A stretch of DNA of 64,000 bases, from positions 13,748,487 through 13,812,486 of the forward strand of contig JABAKD010000027.1 in the NCBI GenBank assembly GCA_012845835.1, read 5' to 3'. Source of the stretch: Undaria pinnatifida. Lineage: Eukaryota > Sar > Phaeophyceae > Laminariales > Alariaceae. The translations under genes were made by a program, and so were the position numbers. Positions 10,946 through 22,478 of this stretch are shown here, piece after piece; position 1 is the stretch's first letter; every line of letters starts with the position of its first letter. Below the pieces are notes generated by a model that worked only from the letters and a program-made list of their open reading frames with translations, made no database searches and had not been told where the DNA came from.

Positions 10946-11800
10946 CCTTTTGGAGCCCATTACAGCGATAGCGAAACCATAAAATCTTTGATGTCATCAA
11001 CCGTGTAGGTAGGAGCAATCGGTGTCACCGCTCAGCAGTAGGAGTAGGTCCGGGTGTCCTGCACATGTTGTGTTTTTTCACCATGGTTGGAACTAACCAT
11101 GTGGATCCCTTGGAAGTCCATGCTACGCCCGTGTCGCGCGAGCCCTTGCGCTGTACTCCGGGCATCAACTCTCGTTGTCATCCCCCCATCACGCAGTGGT
11201 AGACGCTGGGGTCGTCGTTTTTTTTTTCGTCGTCGATTGTTTTCGCTGAGGTCTCGAAAAGTTGAGCAAAAGGTGCTTCGCGGATCCGTTGTGGCACTCG
11301 TCGCCGAACGCTCTTTCGAGACGGTCGACAATACCGTACCAGGTACTTGTTATAACAATGCCAGCATGAAAACCAACGCAAACAAAAATGTGTATAATGA
11401 TTGCTAGTGCGTACGGTACATATCGACCATTTTCAAGATCAGACAAATGAACCCGGGTGCCAAGTTGTATTCCCCTTCCCCTTGTTGACCGACGCTTTTT
11501 TCGCTCTATGTGGTTTGGCACTCGCGAAGACGTGATGCACGCAGCATTATGATGCTCATGCTGCTGCGCGCTCTGGCTAGACGGCTGAATATATCGGACT
11601 TGTCGTGTGTTGGGTAGAGAGGTGTAAAAGTGTGGGCACATCACCGATCCCCACTGGATGATCTAGATCTGTCAGGGAAGATCTGTACGGTGTAGCTCGT
11701 GTTACCCGGTGGGAACCGTACGACCTCCATGATCTAGCACGTACTTCCTGGGTTGGATCTGTCCTCATAATATGCAGATCATGCACAAAATTTCATAACG
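10946..11800. other. Unassigned
   Basis: Several overlapping frames on both strands (11032-11331, 11054-11407, 11189-11644), none dominant or recognisable. GTACCAGGTAC occurs at 11337. Confidence 0.3.
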
Positions 11801-11804
11801 GTAG

Positions 11805-12190
11805 CTACAATATCTATGGTACATGATCTACGGCAGATTATCTACGGTACATGATCTACGGTACATGATCTACGGTAGATTATCTATGGTAGATTATCTA
11901 GATCGTGATCTAGATCGTGATCTATCCGAGGCGTAGATGATCTGTGCGAGATGATTTAAATTATCCATTTCGTGATCTGTCCGAGGTATATATGATCTAT
12001 GATCTAGATCGTGATCTGTCCGAGGTGTATATGATCTAGATCGTGATCTGTACGAGATGTAGATGATCTAGATCGTTATCTATCCGAGGTGTAGGTTATC
12101 TATATCATAATCTGTTCGAGGCGTAGATGATCTAGATCGTGATCTGTCGGAGATGTGGGTGATGTAGATCGTGATCTTTCCAAGATGTGT
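11805..12190 (+). repeat. ~32-bp GATCTAGATCGTGATCT minisatellite, locus 1
   Basis: The unit reads approximately GATCTAGATCGTGATCTGTC plus CGAGGTGTAGAT, repeated about ten times with variation. The 5' part is a simpler GATCTACGGTAGATTATC variant. The same unit forms a second array at 44945-45185. Confidence 0.75.
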
Positions 12191-12770
12191 ACACTTCGAA
12201 GTATGTGTACACGGGGCCCGACCTCAGGTGGTGCTGGTATTCTGCTGATCTTTCCACCAGTTGTTGTAAGTGCCTACTGCTGCTAGGTGATCAAATGGGA
12301 ATCGGTTATCTATCGGACGTGTCGAGTTATCGCAGAACACACCCCTCCCCCACGTGAGAAGTCCAGCCTCGCCCAGCGTTACTGTTTTTTCTTGCGGTAG
12401 GTGTCATTCCTGTTCCTTGCTATGTACCTGGTAGGTGTCCTATACTGTAGAAGAATATAGGGGGTATACGATCTATACTGCTGTAGTATCCCCAAAGGGC
12501 TTGTACGTAAGGAACATTTTTTTGTTGTTTTCTGACTCCACGTGTATGACCATGACATTTTGGAGATCTGTGGTTGTGGCGCGGCGGATGTATGTGGGTA
12601 TGCGTCTGATGCACGACGTGTTTCAGTTTTGTGTTTACCGGGTACCGTTTTGGTTTATGTGTTTTTTCTTTTTTTTTTCCTGAAGTGTTCTTCCACTTGA
12701 GAGTGATTGGACACCTGTCTTGTGATTATGGAGTAGAGTGTAGCGATGAGTTGATCTGACTACAACAGCA
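12191..12770. other. Unassigned
   Basis: Nothing recognised. A + frame at 12435-12683 has no diagnostic features. Confidence 0.3.
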
Positions 12771-12774
12771 ACGA

Positions 12775-13032
12775 CCACGGCTATAACGATAACGACAACG
12801 ACATGGACAACGACAACGATAGCGACAACGACAACGACAACAACGACAACGACAACGACAATGATAACGACAACGACCACACCACGACCACAACGACAAC
12901 GACAGCAACAACAACAACAACAGCGACAACGACAATTACAACGACAAAGGCAACGGCAATGACAACTTCGCCGACAACGACAACGACAACGACAACCACG
13001 ATAACGACAACGACAACGACAACGACAAAAAA
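12775..13032 (+). repeat. (AACGAC)n hexanucleotide microsatellite
   Basis: About 260 bases of imperfect AACGAC repeats. All six frames stay open and give Asn-Asp, Thr-Thr or Val-Val runs; these are not genes. Confidence 0.9.
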
Positions 13033-13066
13033 TATGATAATTGCAAGGATGTGTTTAGTGGTAGGG

Positions 13067-13152
13067 TTAACCCCTTTAGAGCCCCAATATCCCCCTATAC
13101 CAATTCCGAGTAATTTGTACAAAACACGGGTTTCCAGTCGTAAAGGCGTTAA
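13067..13152 (+). mobile_element. M90 element, standalone
   Basis: An 86-bp copy with TTAA at both ends and inverted termini TTAACCCCTTTA / TAAAGGCGTTAA. It has the landmarks GAGCCCC, CCCCCTATACCAATTCC, GTAATTTGT and CGGGTTTCCAGT. It is the cleanest copy for defining the ends. Confidence 0.8.
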
Positions 13153-13329
13153 GCAATCAGCTCTGATACTCGGGTACCCCCAGAGTATGTACCCTGCTTA
13201 ACACACCCTTGAAGTGACGCTTCGTGTTTCTTTCGCTTCCGATGGCTAACTCTGGCCCCCAGCGCACTGCGCCTGCTCTGGCCTCGCGACGCACTGTATG
13301 TGCGTACTGCGTTGGAGGGACAAGGAGTG

Positions 13330-13510
13330 CATGTGGCAGGCTTGCGCTGGTTGTTTTGTGGCCGTCCGCTGCATGAAGCAAGCACCCAGAAACTTTGAAC
13401 TAGCAGCTGTCTGTTTGTTGTGGCCGTCCGCTGTATGAATGAAGCTCACAGACACTTGAACTAGCAGGCGTTTGTGTGCTGTGGCCGTCCGCTGCGTGAA
13501 TGACGGGGCG
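13330..13510 (+). repeat. ~60-bp minisatellite, locus 1
   Basis: About three units containing TTGTGGCCGTCCGCTGCATGA, AAGCACACAGACAC and TTGAACTAGCAG. A 189-codon minus frame across this region is an artefact of repeats. Confidence 0.65.
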
Positions 13511-13634
13511 AAGCTAGTGAGCTCACCTAACAAGTTGGCCGCCCGGATCTTTGGGGCGGTGGGCTGTTCGCGTTTGCGAGCAGAAAGCACGTCCTGGTCG
13601 GATAGAGGTACGGGCGGCGTAGACCCAACCCACC

Positions 13635-13665
13635 CCTTAACCCTAGCCCTAACCCTGACCCCAAA
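13635..13665 (+). repeat. Degenerate CCCTAA telomere-like tract
   Basis: CTTAACCCTAGCCCTAACCC followed by decayed CCCxAAACC units. Too short and diverged to be a chromosome end. Confidence 0.55.
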
Positions 13666-14105
13666 CCGGACCCAAAACGGGCCAGAAAGGGGCGAGAAAC
13701 GCGGCTGCGCCGCTTCAGGAAAATTATTTATTATTCCGATCTGCGGACCATCACATTCATAGCCCTCGGCCAATGAAAGAGCGTATATAACACCCTCCAA
13801 GACCCGGGCGGCCACATTGTTAGGTCTTCTGAAGCTAGTTGCAGAACTGCAGCACTAGTTGCAAACCGCACGATTTTCGATTCGCGCTTGCAAACTCACG
13901 GCCCCCCGGGTGGGATCAGGTTCCAGCCCAACCAGAAGCCTGTGCCCTATGACCTAGCCCCGAGATTATAGGCGGTGGGATTAGAGTTGGCCATTCAAAC
14001 TCTATTCGGGTTGGTCCGACAACGCCTTTCACCCTCATACACAAGAGCCTTGGTAATAGCGTGTGGCTTGCAATTTTAGTGCTGCAGTTGTTTTGCAAGG
14101 AGTCA
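13666..14105. other. Unassigned
   Basis: Nothing recognised. Confidence 0.3.
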
Positions 14106-14109
14106 TCGT

Positions 14110-14275
14110 TTCCGAACGAAGCACGCAGACACATGAACTCGTATATACTCGTAGCAGTTGTCCTGTTTATTGTGGCTGTCCGCTGCATGAATTGAGCACG
14201 CAGGCACTAAGCTCGTAGCAGTTGTCTGTTTATTGTGGCCGCTCGCTGCATGAATGAAGCACACATCGTGTACCT
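14110..14275 (+). repeat. ~60-bp minisatellite, locus 2
   Basis: Same unit as 13330-13510: GAAGCACGCAGACAC, GTAGCAGTTGTCTGTTTATT, GTGGCCGTCCGCTGCATGAA, about three copies. Confidence 0.6.
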
Positions 14276-14916
14276 GGGAGAGTATATGTACCAGGTACAT
14301 CGTACGCGATAGGAGCTTGAGAGGGGGAAAATGGCGAATGCGAGTGGCCATTACAGCATCAGTCACACGTACTTACATCCATATCAATATGATATTAATT
14401 GTTACCTGGTATATAATCACGCGGGCCGCTGGGTTAGGGGATGCCGGTTTTTATGTTTCTATGTTTCTATGTTGGAATCCGACGCAAGGAGTTAGCACGA
14501 CACGCTCCCAAAACTTGTGTTCGGCTTTTACTGGTACGACGTACCCGTCAATTCTCGCAACTACTTCCGCATAATTGGACCTTTCTGTTTACAGAGAGCA
14601 AAATCAAGTCACATAATTTGGGTTTTTCTGCTTAAATAACCTTGACCCGAAAACCCCTCAACTCCTGCTGCCGCTCACACTGCCTGTTGCTTAGCCCTTG
14701 TCACACTGCCTGTTGTTTCAACCCTTGTCCCACTGCTGCAAGATTTTTTTCGTACCAATTCCGAGCAATTTTTTGCGCCCAGAACACGCAACCCCTGCCA
14801 CCTGCCAGGTACACTGCATGCCTGCTGTTCACACTCAACCCACTTGCAAAATATGACGATCCCGTACAACTGTAATGCTAAGTAGCTTGTCGCTGAAAAA
14901 GTCGGAAAATAAAGGG
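14276..14916. other. Unassigned, with a C-rich ~30-bp duplication
   Basis: CACACTGCCTGTTG..TTAGCCCTTGTC repeats at about 14676-14732. GTACCAGGTAC occurs at 14288. No gene recognised. Confidence 0.3.
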
Positions 14917-15179
14917 GATACGATGGAGGTGACATGACCACTTTTTTTCTTAACACTACCCCTCAATTTGGGAGCTTAAGACCTCTCTAAGGCAAAAACG
15001 GGTTTGCTTGGAAAGAAAGACTGCTATAATATACCGGATGAAAAGATGCCATGTCCTAGGCAAACAACGGGAATCATGCAAAAAAAAATGGCCTATTTCT
15101 GATGATTTGGGGGTTAAGGAGCCCTGTCGTTCAGAAATCAATTCAGACGAAAAGTGCCACCTCTATCATTGCACGTGCC
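14917..15179 (+). mobile_element. T1 element
   Basis: Left end GATACGATGGAGGTGACA, then a T run, CCTCAATTTGGGAGCTTAAG, CTGCTATAATATACCGGATG, GGCCTATTTCTGATGATTTG, GGTTAAGGAGCCCTGTCG and right end GCCACCTCTATCATTGCACG. No M90 insertion; the TTAA is intact, so this copy shows the empty site. Confidence 0.7.
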
Positions 15180-15508
15180 ATTCCACCCTTTTAGCACCGC
15201 ACTCCCCATATCGGGACAAAACACTTGGAACTGGACTAGAACGAATTTATGAGGGCTGGACTGGAAAAGGGGGTCACCCTCTTTTTCCACCGCGAAAATG
15301 ATGCCGTGCTGTTAATGATTACAAACGCTATGTCCCCAAAAACGCCGACATGGAGTCCTGAACCAGAGGTGTTAATTGTTTTGCTTTTCTCTGGCGTTGT
15401 GCTGCACGCACAGCCATGCCCCCCACCCCCACCCCCTACCGCACCCGCGCGTTCTGGCTAATGTGGCACCCACTAGCAGAGGAAGAAGTAGCCGCAGCGA
15501 AAGAAGAG
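15180..15508. other. Unassigned
   Basis: Nothing recognised; C-rich near 15416-15440. Confidence 0.3.
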
Positions 15509-15510
15509 GA

Positions 15511-15580
15511 TCCCTAACTTAACCCTAACCCTAGTCTTAGCCCTAACCCTAACCCTGCCCCTACCCTATCACTAACCCGC
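15511..15580 (+). repeat. CCCTAA telomere-like tract
   Basis: Several CCCTAA units with variants (TCCCTAACTTAACCCTAACC, CTAGTCTTAGCCCTAACCC). It is interstitial. Confidence 0.6.
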
Positions 15581-15830
15581 AGAGGAAGAAGAGGAGATGG
15601 AGGAGATGGTGCAAGATGGCCCGGCGGGGAAGGAGTGGGGTGGGCCGACGCGCGGGGGGGTGCTGGGCGAGCCGACGAGGTTCGGTGACTGGGAACGAAA
15701 GGGGAGGTGCTCGGACTTCTGAACCCCGGTGCGAGACACGGCACACGGCGATATGGCGGGGTCGCTAGCTGGTCGGTGCCTTGGGGCTAGATGTCAGGGA
15801 AATGGTTTATTTATAGCGTGACTACATCAA
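15581..15830. other. GC-rich unassigned stretch
   Basis: GGAGGAGATGG-type purine-rich DNA; the minus frames here are Pro/Ser-rich and low in complexity. Confidence 0.3.
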
Positions 15831-15925
15831 CATTGTTATCATCATGATTACCGTCGTCATCGTCGCCCAATACCATCATCGTCACCATGATCATCATCGT
15901 CATCATCATGATCATGATCGTCGTG
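15831..15925 (+). repeat. (ATC)n-type microsatellite
   Basis: Imperfect ATC/GTC triplets, for example CATGATCATCATCGTCATCA. Confidence 0.75.
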
Positions 15926-15944
15926 GTATAACAGTGGGGGTCTC

Positions 15945-16435
15945 CCAGTGAGGCGGTGGTGTGCGAAAGCAATATGACCGCCTTATAGAGGGAAGCCGCC
16001 TTATTCTTCCCACGTTATGAGTGCAATTCCCCAGCCGTGACCGCCTTAAATCGGGATACCGCCCTTACTCAGACCGCCGTATTGGGGGACCCCAACGGCA
16101 TCATATGGGCTGTGATGGTGCCGGCATAGCTCTACGAAGGTAGGGTCATAGCCCTTTGACGGCACCGTCCTATGACGATATCACCATCGCGCTTTGACGG
16201 CACTGTCATGGCTCTTGGACGACAGCGTGACGAACCTTTGACGGCACCGCCACGGCTCTTTGACGGCGCCGCCATATCCCTTTTGCGGCACTGCCATAGC
16301 TCAGAGGTCTGTGCCAAAGATGCGCGAAGATGGGAATTTTCGCCACGGCTCTTTGACGGCACGGTCATATCCCTTTTGCGGCACTGTCATAGGTCACAGG
16401 TTTGTCCCAAAGACGCTAGAAGATGGGTATTTTCG
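15945..16435 (+). repeat. ACCGCC and TTTGACGGCAC repeat tract
   Basis: The first part has scattered ATGACCGCCTTA motifs. From 16150, short units GGCTCTTTGACGGCACCGTC recur. A larger ~92-bp duplication (16252-16342 and 16343-16435) joins CACGGCTCTTTGACGGC, ATATCCCTTTTGCGGCACTG, AAAGATGCGCGAAGATGGG and TATTTTCG. Confidence 0.65.
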
Positions 16436-16549
16436 AGCGCGTCAAGGCCACAATTGGCCTTCCTGTACTTATTTTAGGGTGTGCGGGTTGGAAGACGGGA
16501 TGGATCTTTTTGTAACGCGACAAGGCCTCCATATGCTAGAATTTGCGTC

Positions 16550-17295
16550 GGGGGCTATCGGTCAAGGGGTGAAACCGCGGTCTCCTACGAGCATATTTTA
16601 TCGATGTTAAGTGCAGGGGGCGGCGATCAGTCAAGGGGATCAAACCGCGGTCTCCGACAATAATTTTCGGTCGGGTTTAGTGTAGGGTGCGGTCAGTCAA
16701 GGGGCCAACCATGGTCTTGTCCTACCATCTATGGTCGGTTTTAATGTAAGGGGTCAAACCGCGGTCTTGTCCTAGCATTATTGGTTGGTTCTGGTATAGT
16801 ATAGGAGGCGGTCAGTCAAGCGATCAAACCACGTCGAGGTCTTTTTGGCGTTACTTAACTAGTGTTAGTGTAGTGGCGGTAGATCAAAGGGTCAAACCGC
16901 CGTCTTGCTCTAGCATCTATGGCCGGTTTTAGTGTTAAGGGACAGTTAAGGGGTCAAACCGCGGTCTTGTCCCAGCACATATGGTCCTTTTTTGTATAGG
17001 GTGGTCAGTGAAGAGGTCAAACCGCGGCAAGGTCTCTTTTGTCCGTAAGATACTAGTGTTAGTGTAGGAGGTGGTCAATCAGGGGGTCAACCGCGGTCTT
17101 GTCCTAGCATACTTGGTTGGTTTCAGTACAGGGGGCGGTCAGTCACGGCGTCAAACCGCGTCAAGGTCTCTCTCGGCGTTAATGCACTAGTGTTAGTGTG
17201 CGGGGCCAGTCGAGGGATCAAAGCGCGGTCTTGTCCTAGAATATTTGGTCGGATTTAGTATAGGGGCGGTCAGTCAGTCAAGGAGTCAAACCGTG
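16550..17295 (+). repeat. GGTCAAACCGCGGTCTTGTC tandem array
   Basis: About eleven diverged units of ~60-75 bp, each with GGTCAGTCAAGGGGTCAAAC, CGCGGTCTTGTCCTAGCAT, TGGTCGGTTTTAGTGTAGG. A second unit type carries CGTCAAGGTCTCTTT and ACTAGTGTTAGTGTAG and alternates irregularly. Confidence 0.7.
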
Positions 17296-17645
17296 GTCTC
17301 TGTCATGGCATATTCGGCCGATGCCCGCATCCTCCAGCCTGATGGATGAATACTGGCTCCATTTATCACGATCAACCATTGGGGTGACTTTCTCGGCGAA
17401 GGGACTAGCCTGGCCCAAAAATCCGCCGCACGTACCCCGCTTGCAGACTTGGCTCTCAGAGGTTTTACGTACAAAGGTAGGGGGGTTGCGGAACCGACTA
17501 TTAATACAATAGGCGTGGAATGTACCAACATGTACGCTATAGGGGAGACAGGCCTCTCCCTCTGATGCCGCTTTCTTTCTCTGCTCGCAGCTTGCCTGGG
17601 AAGGGTGTAGCGCTGGGCTTTTTTTCGAGAGACCGAAGACCTTGT
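17296..17645. other. Unassigned; overlapping minus frames
   Basis: Two minus frames of 140 and 146 codons overlap out of frame (17278-17726). At most one could be real and both run into neighbouring repeats. I make no gene call. Confidence 0.3.
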
Positions 17646-17647
17646 GA

Positions 17648-17835
17648 TCCTGTTGAGTGATCTCATCATCGGGGCCGGTATTTTGGAACAGTCTCTGCAT
17701 CTTGTCGCTCGTGGTGTAACGCGCACGGCGTATCGAAGATTTCGTTATCCTGTTGTGATCTGATCATTGGGGCCGGTATTTTGCAACTCCGTCTCTGCAT
17801 CTTGCTGCTGGTGGTGTAACGCGCGGCGGCATCAG
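17648..17835 (+). repeat. 100-bp tandem duplication
   Basis: TCCTGTTGAGTGATC at 17648 recurs as TCCTGTTGTGATC at 17748. Both are followed by GGGGCCGGTATTTTG, GTCTCTGCATCTTG and GGTGTAACGCGC. Confidence 0.7.
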
Positions 17836-17839
17836 TCAG

Positions 17840-20160
17840 CAGTTGGGTTGGGCGAGATCGGCACCCATCCATCAACAAGGTGTTCTATTGAATTTTGTTA
17901 TTCCGTGGGGTGTTTTTTTCGTGCTTAATGAAACGCGGCGTGATTTCAGAGACGTCCAACATAGCTATAGGAGTATTAATAGTGAACGGTCTGGCAGTAG
18001 TAGGTAAGTTGTTGATGAGCCATTAATAGCTGTATTGTACGTGTGTGTATGCATGCCCTGGCTTGGCCCTGCGCATGTAATTCTTTGAGACCTGAGCCCG
18101 TGTTTTGCAGAACAACCTACTTTAGTGTAGTGTCGTATGTATTTTCCATGCCAGAGCCCGCGCTATGGAGGACACTTGAAGTTTGTGTGGGATAAGTTTT
18201 CCGTACCAGCAGCTTCAACTTCGTGCTCGTGTTTCGCAGGTCATCCGCTTAGCATCGGCACACCCTTATCGACCGCGTTCCTCGTTTGACGTTGATGTGG
18301 GAGGGGTGGGGATGGGGTTGGGTTGGGGGGGTGGAGTCGCGGCGGCGGGAGTTCTGCCTGTATTATCTCATGGACCAGGTGAATGCATGCATGCATGCAT
18401 GTATTACTGCGTACGTTTTTTTCTCCGAATATGTTCGTGCCTGCATATAATACTGCATATTTATTTTTCTCTGGATATGTTCCTGCTTGCGAATGGGTCG
18501 CCCACCGATATTCCTCGAGAACTCGTGTATAAATTATGGACGCTGAGCTCGTACAAGGTGGATCCTACGCGGTAACTCTGACCCGTTTCAAGCACCGCGC
18601 GCACCCACGTGTGGATTAAAACTTTATTGTGGAACGCTTAGTATGCGCATTTGCAGTGGTGATGACATTTTCTTATACGAGGCAAATATTATTTCACGCT
18701 TGGCGCGTTTCGGTGACTTTCACGTACCGATATGTTCGGTATTTTAATATCTGCTTCACAGCATACGTGTTCTATTGGCTTCCACGTATTGGTGTGTGGG
18801 AGATTTGGTGCTTGCTTTGCTGTTCACCCGTCCAATTGACTTCTGGCTTGCAAGTTAGAGGTGTGGGAGTGGGTTGTGAAGCGCCACATCTTCGATGCAT
18901 TCGCCAAATTCTCGGGATGGATTTAGTTGCACCTGATCTTTCCGTGAATCTGCATATATACGACCCTTCAGGGTGGGCTAGTGTTATGACATCCCCTCTC
19001 TCTCGTCGTGGCGTTATGATTAGTAGCGCAGTTGTCCCCTTTATATCTGGCAGGCGTTACGGCTCCGCCCCCCCTTTTGTCAGATGATATCCGGCGGATA
19101 GCATGCAACTAATACAGTTGTTGTAACGTTCATGCAACCCTCGTGTGAGTGGCCATTACGGAGCCAGAGGCACCCCTGAATAGCGCAGTAGTCGGTCCCT
19201 AGGTCCATATTGCCCCGATACTACTTTGCTGACGTCGGCAGGACGAAGAGGAAATACCATTACATGAAGGATATTATCCGGAGAATGTGAGGTTTTGCAC
19301 GAGAGCAGCGCCGACGGATCCGATTTTGACCAGGTTTTGAGCCTTCCTCGAGATAGCTTGAGCTGGCGTCCACTTCTCGGGGCGCGTTGTTTCCTGGACG
19401 TGCGTCACCTTGCTCGCCCCTACCGACTCTGCCGGGAGCGGACTCGGCCGTTCCCGCTTCGTGTCGTGACGATCCCCGCCTAAATGTTTTTTTGGCGAAC
19501 GGTTTGTTCCGAAAATGTGAAGTGCGTAGTCATACGATACGCACTAAAGCAAAACAGGCTGCCCCGAAAGCAAGCCGTTTGATGACAGTCGTTCGACGAA
19601 CAGACACCAACAACAGTAGTAGTTTAAGATTGCCAAGTCGCGTGCTCTGCGAGCCTCAGGCGAACACTTTCATTTTTTTTTGCAGCTTGCTTAAAAAGAA
19701 AAAGTTTGTTGACAGTAGTTCGACGAAGGCACGAACTGCTTATTATATTCCCGAATCGAGTCTCGCGGTGAAATGCTTCTTTTATTTGCAGACATAACGT
19801 GTGCGAAAGTAAGTTTTTTCGGGTTCACTTTGCTTTGGGTTCGAGCCTCGGAGTGTATCCAATACTATTTTACTTTTTGTTTTGTTTGTCTCTATTTTTT
19901 TTGCCTCTTTTTTTTGGTTCCGCACGCGTACCGGCTCAAAGATTAACAGAATCTTGTGCATGGTATCATACTTTTTCTGTTTTGAGGATTTCCTCCCATT
20001 GCTGGTTAACATATACTTTCTTCTGGGCATGCTAATAATGTTTGCTGTACGTAGTCGACATTATCGGGGGGAAAACATAGTAACAACAATAGTAATGCAG
20101 GAAGATGATTTGACCCGTAAGTTATGAGCTGGGCTTTTCGCGGATAGGATGACCGCTCGC
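17840..20160. other. Longest stretch without a recognised repeat family; no clear gene
   Basis: It is not made of any family I defined, so it is the likeliest place for unique DNA. A 152-codon + frame (18629-19087) has a hydrophobic, aromatic first half and no known domain. Another + frame (19387-19797) is Arg/Ser-rich. Direct motifs CAGTCGTTCGACGAACAGAC (19587) and CAGTAGTTCGACGAAGGCAC (19713) resemble each other. An ATGC tetranucleotide run lies at 18383-18402. Confidence 0.3.
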
Positions 20161-20164
20161 GGGG

Positions 20165-20340
20165 GCCGGATCGGATTAGGGTGATTTAGCCCGACCCGTG
20201 ATATTTGAAAACCTCCTCCTGACCCGACCCGACCCGATCCGGAAGATTTCGAACATCTCCTTGTGACGCGACACGACCCGACCCGCGATTTTGTTAAACC
20301 TCCAGACCCGAACCGCGGGTCGGGTCATGACCCGTGACAA
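20165..20340 (+). repeat. GACCC-rich degenerate tandem tract
   Basis: Runs of CCCGACCCGACCCG alternate with GATTTCGAACATCTCC-like linkers about 55 bp apart. Confidence 0.6.
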
Positions 20341-20684
20341 AGCCCTGGTTACGACTGCCATAACCTGTCTTAAGAGCATCACCCCCCCCCCCCCTCCTGC
20401 GTACCTGAGTAGGACTCACATAGTAGGAGGATGTGGAATATTCAAGGAGGAACGGGATGCGTTAGAGGAGGGGATGTGGAGAAATTAGACGTATGTGACA
20501 TGGAAGACTTTGGTAGACTAGAGAGTAGCGCGAAAACGATCGCTATCCTAGGAGATAGATGGTGGCCTCAGACGGCGAAACAGGACGGGCCCCGGATAGG
20601 ATAATAAGCAAACTGTTTCTTCTATGTAGGATATAGAAGAAGCGTAATGAACGCCCAAATGTTGGAGGTGTCTCGATTGGGAGT
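20341..20684. other. Unassigned
   Basis: A C run at 20381; nothing else recognised. Confidence 0.3.
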
Positions 20685-20778
20685 AGGAACGGTGCTCCGT
20701 CTCAAAAGGGATGGGTAGTCAATGGTCAAATGACTGAGTAAGGCAAGCAACGAATGTGTATCCCCCCCCCCCCCCCCT
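20685..20778 (+). repeat. R7 dispersed repeat with poly-C
   Basis: GTCTCAAAAGGGATGGGTAG, TCAATGGTCAAATGACTGAG and AGGCAAGCAACGAATG match 38112-38172. In both copies the repeat runs into a poly-C tract. Confidence 0.5.
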
Positions 20779-20884
20779 CCTACCGCAAAGGTTAACGGAC
20801 AATGTCACAATAAACAAAATGATGAAAAAAAAAACTCGCATCCTCCTCCCCCCCCCCCCCCCCCCCCCCCCCTCAAACACACAC

Positions 20885-21014
20885 CCCTCCCCCACTGGTG
20901 ATGCGCGCGATCGGATTATTAGTCTACACACAGCTTGCAAAGATGAGTTTCGACGACATGTTCGATCTCACAGGTCTGGTTGGAGTGTATTTCTATTTTT
21001 ATAACAACAAATGA
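20885..21014 (+). repeat. D1 conserved end with short ORF
   Basis: GATGCGCGCGATCGGA, CACACAGCTTGCAAAG, then ATG at 20943 opening MSFDDMFDLTGLVGVYFYF and a stop at 21012-21014. A two-codon insertion inside the block keeps the frame, and the aromatic end (YFYFYN) is retained. It sits directly 3' of a poly-C tract, as in the longer D1 copies. Confidence 0.6.
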
Positions 21015-21139
21015 GTGCTCGCTTCGTACTGTTTTAATTTGTGAATACATATGAATATACATACCTCTCTAAATTAACGGAAGATATATACTACTACCTT
21101 GCGATCGTTCGAACAGTCAAGTTCGTAGTACCTGGTAAT

Positions 21140-21405
21140 GAGTGTTCTGTCTTACGGTTAAGACGGCTACTCCTCTTTGCACGACGCACTTGCAAATAAT
21201 AACGTGCACGACTCGCACCGCCTCCAGAACCGCACACCCAAAAACTCATTTCGACACTTGAAACAGCAGCGCAAACACCACAGAGCATAAGACCATTGCA
21301 CTAGGCCACACAGCACGCGCAAAGGTAGACAACACAGCGGACCACACACAGCAGACACGCAGACCACACAGCAGGCATGTCCTGATGGATCTTGCCGGGA
21401 GAATG
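21140..21405 (-). repeat. R5 repeat with open frame
   Basis: Reverse copy of 28095-28365 with about 85-90% identity by eye. From ATG at 21288 (minus) a frame reads MLCGVCAAVSSVEMSFWVCG and on into RARYYLQVRRAKR; the other copy has the same frame and no indels over ~43 codons. Coding status is unknown. Confidence 0.55.
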
Positions 21406-21755
21406 GTCGTGCATTCAGAGAGTAACAGCAGTGCCGTCGATGTCGAGAGGATGCGTACATGTATATGGGCAATTATACGGCAGGCGGCACGTGTGTTTGC
21501 CCTCTCACTCGAATTTTACTCGCGATAATGTATTGCTATGTGGTGCCGACATGATGAAGCACTCGAAAATAGTCGTGCTTGCGTACTCGCTAGCGCGTAC
21601 GACGCGTACGAGGAGCAGAATTGTAGCCGTACGTAGAAAGAAGGGGGCAGCATCACCCACACTCGGACTCGTACGTGCTCTCTTATCTGAGAGCAAGAGG
21701 GTTGAAAATCTAAATCTACGAGATCTCAACAGCAGGAGCAATAAAGTGAAAGTAA
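21406..21755. other. Unassigned
   Basis: A 159-codon + frame (21392-21871) runs into a D1 fragment out of its frame, which argues against it being a gene. Confidence 0.3.
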
Positions 21756-21756
21756 T

Positions 21757-21825
21757 ATATAGAGTTTCGACAAAATTTCCGATCTCACAGCTGGAGAGTA
21801 TTTTAATTTTTATAATTGATATAAA
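21757..21825 (+). repeat. D1 fragment with broken start codon
   Basis: AGTTTCGACAAAATTTCCGA, TCTCACAGCTGGAGAGTATT match the D1 block, but the ATG has become ATAG. The remaining codons would read SFDKISDLTAGEYFNFYN then stop. The upstream D1 flank is missing. Confidence 0.5.
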
Positions 21826-21984
21826 CAATCGTCCGGGATATTTATGGGAACTTCTCCTGCACCGGATTTAGCGAACGATTTTGCATTTATTATGCATGAG
21901 TTCAAATTCTTAAAAGTTACCTAGCATGATAGATGAATTTGAACATGCGGAGAATAATGGTAATGAAGCCCTGTATCCGTATAC

Positions 21985-22135
21985 ATTCATGTGTGTGTGT
22001 TCTTCACATTAAACCGTTCTTCTACTCGTCGACATCCAGCACACCCAGTGTCCGTACTGATTCTTCACCCTAGAAAGATCAGCTCTGTGGTCACAAGCTA
22101 CGACACAGAGATAATGCATCGTAATGCATTCGACA
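21985..22135 (-). repeat. R1 dispersed repeat
   Basis: TGTTCTTCACATTAAAC, CATCCAGCACACCCAGTGTC, AGCTCTGTGGTCACAAGC, TACGACACAGAGATAATGC: the reverse R1 order. Confidence 0.5.
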
Positions 22136-22478
22136 ACGCAATGTCATGCCCTAGTACTGGGTACGACAGGCACAACATACATACGTCAGCAACAGAAATA
22201 CATTGGAAGAGAGAAATACGAAATAAACAAAAACAAAAACCTTCATAGAACAGTATGAAAACAATACGAAAAGGTTTATGGATTATATTGTTCCAGTTTC
22301 ATTAGGATCACAGAGTAATGGTCCAAGTTTTAAAGAAATTGTACACAATAAAGGAGAGGGTTATGACCTTCGGGAACCGAAAGCGGCGTAACCCGTGGTT
22401 TGTTTGGACGCGAAAGAATTTAGGGTTTTTGTTCCATGCTCTGGTAACGGTCCACCACACGGTAGTTGGTGGCCATCA
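22136..22478. other. Unassigned
   Basis: Nothing recognised. Confidence 0.3.

Noticed and set aside
12635..13201. Thr/Asp-rich and Val-rich frames
   Set aside because: Translations of the AACGAC microsatellite.
13246..13815. 189-codon minus frame
   Set aside because: It spans the 60-bp minisatellite and a telomere-like tract and has no domain.
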